11,203 nucleotides of DNA, taken from Baffinella frigidus. Its lineage: Eukaryota; Cryptophyceae; Cryptomonadales; Baffinellaceae. Both the position numbers and the translations under genes were made by a program. The DNA lies in contig MU646403.1 in NCBI GenBank assembly GCA_026770585.1, forward strand, positions 664,239 to 675,441, read 5' to 3'. The notes beneath the pieces are model-generated. The model did not search any database. It worked only from the letters and a program-made list of their open reading frames with translations, and had not been told where the DNA came from. The stretch's first letter is position 1; every line of letters starts with the position of its first letter. Below, one piece after another: positions 1-7,567 of this stretch.

Positions 1-133
1 GAGAGAGAGAGAGCGAGCGCGAGAGCGAGAGAGAGAAGGAGGGGGGGGGTGAGGGAGAGCGATTGAGATAGAAAGATAGCGAGAGACAGACAGACAGACA
101 GACAGAGGGAGAGAGAAAGAGAAAGAGAGAAGC
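1..133. repeat. GA-rich microsatellite
   Basis: This is an interrupted (GA)n tract with GACA repeats at about 86-104 and a G9 run near 42-50. It is almost pure purine on the plus strand. Confidence 0.9.
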
Positions 134-540
134 ACGTTTATGATCCAACCCGCCGTAGCATTCTCCAGGCAAAGCAGTGTTTGCATCTTTTGGTCACCCG
201 AAAAGCATGAACCGGTTCCAAACTGTCAACTTTCTGGTGCTTAACTGTCAACTTTTACTGTTGACGATGCTGGTACCAAACTGTCAACTTTCACTAGGGG
301 CATCGTTTTACTGTGTTCGTGGTAAACAGAAGCAAACCCCGCTCTAGACAGCCGCGAACGCGGTTTTGATTTTAGCGCTAGCCATGACTGGTCAAACCTA
401 GAATGTGACCTGCTGGTCAAATCCTAAAATTTGACCAGAGGAGGGAGAACGTTGACCATGTTTGTACCAACCCCCGGAATGTCAGGTTTAGGACAGACGG
501 CCACCCGACTGATGCACCCGCTATGTGACCCTGAACATTA
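134..540. other. Non-repetitive stretch without a recognised gene
   Basis: No convincing exon was found. The element AACTGTCAAC occurs three times (221-230, 243-252, 279-288), with the inverse GTTGAC at 260-265. A perfect 10-bp hairpin, CTGGTCAAAT and ATTTGACCAG with a 6-base loop, lies at 413-438. It could be intron or upstream DNA of the gene. Confidence 0.5.
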
Positions 541-708
541 ACTGAACCCTAACCCCAAACCCTGAACCCCAAACCCCAAAACCTTAAACCCTAAACTCTC
601 AACCCTACACCCTAAACCCTAAACCCTAAACCCTAAACCCTAAACCCTAAACCCTAAACCCTAAACCCTAAACCCTAAACCCTAAACCCTAAACCCTAAA
701 CCTTACAG
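541..708. repeat. Interstitial telomere-like array ending at a splice acceptor
   Basis: Diverged CCCTAAA/CCCCAAA units pass into 13 perfect CCCTAAA copies (610-700), followed by CCTTACAG and the exon at 709. The C-rich strand is the plus (coding) strand. Confidence 0.95.
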
Positions 709-762
709 GGGGCGCCACTCATTCAGAATGCGGGCACGATCTTCTTCAAGGATGGCGCTTTT
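709..762 (+). CDS. Probable exon, beta-helix-like segment
   Basis: The sequence reads as 18 codons, GAPLIQNAGTIFFKDGAF, after an acceptor CTTACAG at 702-708 and before a donor gtccgtgc at 763. The N-x-GTIFF-x-DGAF pattern resembles one rung of a right-handed beta-helix repeat. The exon lies directly against 13 perfect CCCTAAA units. An alternative donor at 767 (gtgccc) would make the intron phase 1. The other two frames are also open over this short stretch, so the frame rests on G/C-rich third positions and residue pattern. The next exon downstream is not certain. Confidence 0.5.
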
Positions 763-3700
763 GTCCGTGCCCCTCAACCCCAACCTTCAAACCCCAAACC
801 CCAAACACCAAACACCAAACCACAAACCACAAACCACAAACCACAAACCCTAAACCTCAAACCTTAAACCCCACACCCTCAACCTCAAACCACAAACCCC
901 AAACCCCCAACCCTCAACCCCAAATCCCAAACCCCAAACCCCAAACTCCAAACCACAAACCCCAAACCCCACACCCCAAACCCCACACCCCAAACACCAA
1001 ACCCCAAGCCCCAAACCCCAAGCCCCAAACCCCAAACCCCAAACCCCAAACCCTATCCTTCGACCCCTGCACCCTAGACCCTCAAGTCCAGCCCCTAATA
1101 CGTACAAACCCCCTAAACCCTGCAACATTCCTGGGGCCTCTTAACCCAAACCTGAACCCTAATCACAAACCCCTAAACCATGAACCCTAAGCCCTAATCA
1201 CTAGACCCCAAACCCCAAACCCAGAATCCTAGACCCTAGACCCTACCTTCTGAACCCTGAACCTCAAACCCTAAACCCTGAACCGTAGGCCCGAAACCCG
1301 CAGCCCGAAGCCCCAAACCCCGAACCCTGCATCGTGAATCCTAAACCCTGGACGAAAAACCTATCATCCTGGTAGGAGGTGGAGTTAAAATCCATCTGGA
1401 AAATGCTTGTTAGAATCCATCCGGAAAATGCTCGTATGAGCGGCCGACACGGGGTACAGTAGTTGCACAATGCGTAGCATGTGCGGCGCTGACGCTGGTT
1501 GTTTGGAAATACATTATCAATCTCTCTAGCATCCTGAACCCTGAACTCCAAACCCCACACCAGGTGAAATGTCAGGAACAGACGGAGTGCTGCATCCAGG
1601 TCAGCGCCGAGATGAAATGAAGTTGAGGGTTTAGAGAGAATTTATTGATGACAAGACCAACATGACCACATTCTAAGACTCCCTTCGGATTTTTTGGTAC
1701 TACAAGGATCCGGAGTCCTCTCCCACTCCGACACGGCTTAGGGTTTAGGTTTTGAGGTTGCCCCGGAACAGAACCATAACCTGTTTGGGTTTTAAGCTTT
1801 CCAGTGTCGAGAGGGCGGGACACAATTTTTATAGGTTTAAAAACTTTCTCCTGAATCCTCAAGGAAATGGACTTTAAAAATAAAAAAGCCAGGTCCCGAA
1901 TCCTGACCTGGCTTTTCTTCATGTACTTAGTTGGCTCGACAGCGGTAGGGTTTAACCCTTGCGCGTGCAGGGGGGCGCTTTTTGATGTACCAACGTTCAG
2001 GGGGGTTGCGGTTTCGGGTTTGAGGGTATTCCGATCTGCCCGCAAGAATGTGAGATTCCACACTCATTCGTGGGAACCCCTCCTATGTCCCTACGGAATT
2101 ATCCGTAGGACATAGGCATTTTCAATCCCTTCGTAGCCCGGTTCCGTCAACGGTTGACAGGCTCTTCAAACAGGCTCTTCCGCCCCCGCAGAGGGTGCTT
2201 CGAAGGGGATTATGACCGAAACCCCGGTTGAAATGCCGGTTACTTAAAAATCCTTGTACTAGCAATCCACCAATTAGTACCACGCAACTAAATGGACCGT
2301 TCTGCAAAACCCACTGTCCACACAGCGGATGTAGAAGGGATTTCGAACAACCCCAAAGCGATAAGGCCTAGGACCCTATGGTAGGCAATCCGTAGGGACA
2401 TAGGGGTTCCTACTGATAAGGTACCAGAAAGGTGGCCCGATTTGGACCGAACCCCCCTCCGTAGCCGCTGTGTGGATGGGCCAGGGTTCCAAACGAGGTG
2501 TGTTATCTCATCCTGCGCCATCTTGCACAACGTGTTTCATTACCCAAACCCAATCAACTAAAGCGAGTCCTGTGGTAACCCCCCTGAGCCACTCGAAGAG
2601 CGCTGCCCGCCGAGACAAACGTTGAGAGTGGAACGTCTCAAAGCAAAAGTGGAGCCTCTGTTAACTTAATTAACGGTGGAAACCAGGTTTCTGGAGGCGT
2701 GGTCTCGGGGGACGGGAACGGGATTGTGCTTGGGAGAAGCACCAGATCCCTAGACCCTAGACCCTTACCTAACCCCAGAATCCTAGATCCTAGACCCTAA
2801 CCCCAGAATCCTAGACCCTAGACTCTAACCCCAGAATCCTAGACCCTAAACCCAAAATCCTAGACCCTAGACCCTAACCCCAGAATCCTAGACCCTAAAC
2901 CCAAAATCCTAGAACCTAGACCCTAACCCCAGAATCCTAGACCCTAGACCCTAGACCCTAGACCCCAGAATCCTAGACCCTAACCCCTACACCCTACACC
3001 CTACACCCTACACCCTACACCCTACAACCTGCACCCTGCACCCTACACCCTAAACCCGGCTCTCTTGTAAAGCAACTGATGCCGGGAGAGACCAGGTTAA
3101 CGGAGGCGTGGTCTCGGGGGACGGGAACGGGATCGTGCTTGGAGACAAGACCCGTTGTTTCGTCTCTCTCCAAGGGGGGGCGCTCGTCCTGCTGCCTCGG
3201 TCGGCCGGTGTTGCGACAGGTCTGCCTCCTTTCGTAGCCCTCTGTGTGCTACCTCCGCCTCACTCGGGTTCACCGACTGTTTGCAAGGTGGCATGCTGGT
3301 GTGTGATACAACTCCGTTAACTTTGGAGCGAAAACGAGTCCGGTCTCACTACATTGGTTAGCCCAAATACACACAGACGGAACTAGTCTTTTGATAGGTC
3401 CTGATCCTGGGTCCGTATTCGTGTATGGAGTGACGTGGTCGGAGTTCCCAATCATGCCAATCTACCCGCACTGCCCACCCACACAGAGGGCTACGAAGGG
3501 ATTTTTGGGCACTCAGTGCCCGAGTTTCCGCTACCTTATCCGTAGGAACCCCACTCTGCTCCTACGGGTTGCCTACCGTGGGGTCCTAGGTCTTATCGTT
3601 CAGGGGTTATTTAAATTCCCTTCGAACTCCGCTGTGTGGACCTCTCTCTTGCTTTGAATCTCGGTTTGCCTGGTTTGGGGGCTGGGGGTTGGGGATTCGG

Positions 3701-6700
3701 GAGTAGTGTTTACGGTTTGGGGGGGTGAGGTTGAGGGACCCTCGCACTCTCACTCGCATTCGCATTAACACTTCCACTCACGCTCTCTCTCTATCACTAT
3801 CTCTCTCTCACACACTCTCTGTCTCTCTCTCTCTCCTGCATACACGCGTGAGACTCCCACTCTCACTCCACACCCTGTTGTCGCTCTGCTCGCGAGACCG
3901 GGCTGTTAGAGTCTTTTCCCGCCTCTCAATCCGGCGTGTCCACACAGCGGGCTACGAAGGGAGAGATAATCCCTATGTCCTACTGACAACTCCATAGGCA
4001 CATAGGGGGAGTTCCCACGAATATGGTTCAAGAGAATGGATAAAATCCTCACCGGATCTCCTGGACCATCCCTGCGTAGCCCGATGTGGGAGCGGTGGTG
4101 TATGTCCATTCGTTAAACCACACTTCCCCCCCTCGTCGCGTATGGTCAAATGCCCAAAGTAGATGATTTGATGTTCACATGCGTCTGTCGTGAAAATTAT
4201 CATCGCGTCTTGGCAGATGGGAGCAACTCGGACTTCTCCATCCAGGGTGGATTCGAGCAGGTCCCGCCCTCTTCATTTCCTCCTTCTTTATTACTTTGTA
4301 TCCCTTAAGTGGCCAGGCAGTCAAATTTGACGGCCAAGAGGTCCTAGGCAGGTCCTAGGGCCCTACGTTAGGGCATAGGAGCCTACTGGCCACTTGAGGG
4401 ATACAGGTCCTGAGAAGGCGCTTAAGCCTGGAGTTGACTCCATCCAGGGTGGATTCGAGCAGGTCCTAACCTCTGAACCCTTCACCCACACTCTGAACCC
4501 TTCACCTTTAAACCCTCAACTGAAGGTTTAAACCCTTGAACGAGTTCTTCTCATGAACCTCGATTTTTGCTCAATCCTTATCCGGGGAAAACTAATTTTC
4601 CGTCATTTCCTGGCAACGAGAGTTACTACACAAATGCTTTAATATTGCTAGTAAGAACAAATTGCGTAGTGGTTTTCGTTGCCAAGAAATGAATGAAAAA
4701 TGGGTTTCCCCGGATAAATCTGGGGCGGATTCGAGCAGGTCTCACACTCTGAACCCGCTAACCCTCAACTCTGGCGCCGGTAAACCCTGAACACCTCAAA
4801 CCCCTAAAAACCCGCTGACCCCTCACCCGCTAAACCCTCTGAACCCGCTAAACCCTAAACACTTATAAACCCTTTGTACCACAGGTCGCTGAAACCCGAA
4901 AGCCGATACCCGAATCCCGAATCACGAAACCCCTAAAACCCTGAACCCTCAACCCCTGAGCCCTCAACCCTGTCTGCCCTCCACAGGGTCCCAACGGAGA
5001 CATTCTGTTCCTCGTCTCCAGGTCCCCACCTTCCCATCCTTTTTCTTCTTCTTTATTACTCTCGATGCTCTCGATGGTCCAGGTAGGCCCTTAAGCCTAG
5101 AGTTAAGTGGTCCAAAGTCTATGAGCCTTAATACGAGCACGCCTCGGTACAGCCACACAGCGGACTTCGAATGGATTTTTGAATAACCCCTAAGTGATAA
5201 GACCTACGACCCTACGGTAGGCAACCCGCAGGGGCATAGGGGGGTTTCTACGGACAAGGTGACGGAAACTCGGCCCAAAATGGGCCAAAACTCCCTTCAT
5301 AGCCCGCTGTGTGGGCTTGCCCCTTCGCACACCACTCGAGAATGCTGGAGCGCCCAATTTAAAACCGGAGTGCCTTTAAACGTGGGCAGCTGTGTAGTGA
5401 CTTTCGTGACAAATTCCGAGTTTGGTCACCTACTCCACAGAATTTGCGGGGGTACGTGACCAAACGCGCCAGTATCTGGTACAACCCCTTACAACCCCTC
5501 ATGTAAATAGGGTGCTCCAGCGTTCTCGAGTGGAAGGTCCTTCCGCTCTATGGGTACAGGGGTACCTCGTCCACGAGAAAGCGCCCCCCTCCCTAGGACC
5601 ACCATAGCGCCCTAGGAATAGCCCTACTGCAGGGTCCTACGGGGAGGCGCTTTCTTATGGACGAGGTACCACTGTAGGAACTTTCTCCTGCCCACGCGAC
5701 GATAGCCTGTATATCAAACAGGTACATTTTTGTTGAGTCTTTCAATTATTCCTGCACTTCTAAAAGCATTTTAATCCGGCATCAGGATAAGTAGACAGAT
5801 TTGTGGGCGATTGCAGGCGAGTTGACTTTGAAAACATGAGATACAGGTCATCATTGCGTGGCCTGTTGTATCAGGGGTGCAGTGTCGGAGTTCCCCGTTT
5901 ACCCACTAAACACCCCAACAGAGCCACCCTGTATCCCCTCTTCACGAGCCTCTGCACTGGAGAGCGAAACGCGATCCGAAAGCAAAAATGCTTTCTCTGC
6001 AGATCCCTTCTACGGAACGGCGTGTCGTTGGCATATGTTGGGAGAAATTAAAACCTAAAGGACCTAAAGGACTGGAGCCCGTCCGCGACGGTTGACTAAA
6101 CCCGGAGCGGTTTACAACAGGACGGTTACTGAAGCACCCTGTTCAAATTTCGAGTGTAGGCATTTCGTACGGAGTTGGTCACGTGTCCCCCCGAAACGCG
6201 GGTGGTGACGTGACCAAACATATGAAATTTACTGCACACTTCCTCACATTTACAGCTCTCCGGGTTTTTTGAAAGGGTGTTTGATCCGCCTCGCGTGTTT
6301 GGGGATTGCTTTTGACGTTGAAGCCATTGACACATGGCATAGTTCTTGTCTCTGAGGCGGGCCCGTTTCTCAAGGCTCATAGACTTTTACATCACTCAAC
6401 TCGTGTGGCAGGGCGGGAGATAAACGCGTGGCCGGGAACTTGGACTACACCTTCAGCTTGGTAGATACGGCTTCGGGGTCTGTCCCCCTGGTGTTCGGCG
6501 GATCGATCACGCTCGACTTCCCGTCTGACGCTCCGGTACAGCCTAAACCCTAAACGCTCAACCCTAAACCCTAAACATGAAACCCTAAACCCCAAACCCT
6601 AAACCCTAAAACCCTAAACCCTAGACCCTAACCCCTAAGCCCCAAACCCTAAACCATAAACCCAAAACCCAAGACCTTGAAACCTGAATCAGCCGCATCA

Positions 6701-7505
6701 GAGATGCGGTTTTACTACTCCGGTACACTCGTCGCACCCGGATGCTGTTTTATGTAGCGTCATCTTACCCTGATGCTATTTAGCATCCACTTAGCAGCGA
6801 GCGAGGACCTTTTCACGTTGAATTCAAGGCGAAACTCCAGTTGGGTTCTAGAGCAATGGATAAGATTTTAGTACAAATCGATCAGATGGACTGTATCTGT
6901 GAAGCCCCCGGTGGCTGCTAAGTGGCAGCCGTATTCTAGGATCCGCCAATGAACTGTAGCACCTTCACACGCAATCGAAGCACCTTGATAACGGACTATA
7001 GCCTAGCTCTGTCCCCGTTCAATTTGGGCTCGCCATTATTTCACCCCCCCCCCCGAAATTTCACAGGCAAATTTCATGGGGGGTATCAAAATTTACCTGT
7101 GAAATTTCAGGGGGGGCGAAATAATGGCGAGCCCAAATCCAAGTGGGACAGAGCTAGATAGCCGCGGGGCGCAACGCTGAGCGGCCCGCCCGATTTCATA
7201 GGGAAACGGTTTTAATTTAAAACTTTCTGGCAATGAAATTTACTACACATGGTGAGTTTTGCTAGTAATATTAAATCATTCGTGTGGTAATTTTCATTGA
7301 ATCCAACGGTTTTAAATTAAACCTGTTTCCCGCCCGATTCCAGGCGACGACGGGTGACGAATTCACAATCCTCAAGACCGATACGCCCCTCAGCTTGCAG
7401 ATGCTCGAGTCTCTCACGCTCCGTGCGGTGCGCCCCGTCTCCCCACTCAAAACACCCTATACCCTATACCCTAAACCCCTCTCTCTCCCTCGTCCTCTCT
7501 CTCTT

Positions 7506-7567
<62 letters not shown>

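Larger units (their letters stand above)
4236..4466 (+). repeat. 29-bp direct repeats flanking intron-borne DNA
   Basis: Identical 29-base copies (beginning CTCCATCCAGGGTGG and ending GAGCAGGTCC) lie at 4236-4264 and 4438-4466, 202 bases apart. Each spans the end of an exon and its GT donor. A shorter diverged copy lies at 4727-4741. Confidence 0.85.

Noticed and set aside
541-708. A true chromosome end
   Set aside because: Non-telomeric DNA and exons lie on both sides and the array is short with diverged edges, so it is interstitial.
850-1128. Minus-strand 92-aa Gly/Leu/Trp-rich frame
   Set aside because: It is produced by CCCCAAA repeats; the frame has no stop because the repeat has none.
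1884-1916. Rho-independent terminator (stem followed by T-run)
   Set aside because: The shape fits, but the context is eukaryotic with spliced genes; a simple hairpin is the safer reading.
1572-2063. Minus-strand 163-aa frame, the longest in the window
   Set aside because: It crosses repeat-like sequence and a hairpin, has no recognisable domain or initiation context, and is composed as expected by chance in this GC range.
2189-2221. Possible exon GASKGIMTETP between AG and GT
   Set aside because: It falls in a palindromic MITE-like stretch (AATCCCTTCG and CGAAGGGGATT), so the open frame is probably incidental.
2564-2665. Open frames with Cys/Pro or Ala/Ser/Arg content upstream of the duplicated exon
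   Set aside because: Two different frames are equally plausible, and neither has splice sites in phase with the exon at 2687.
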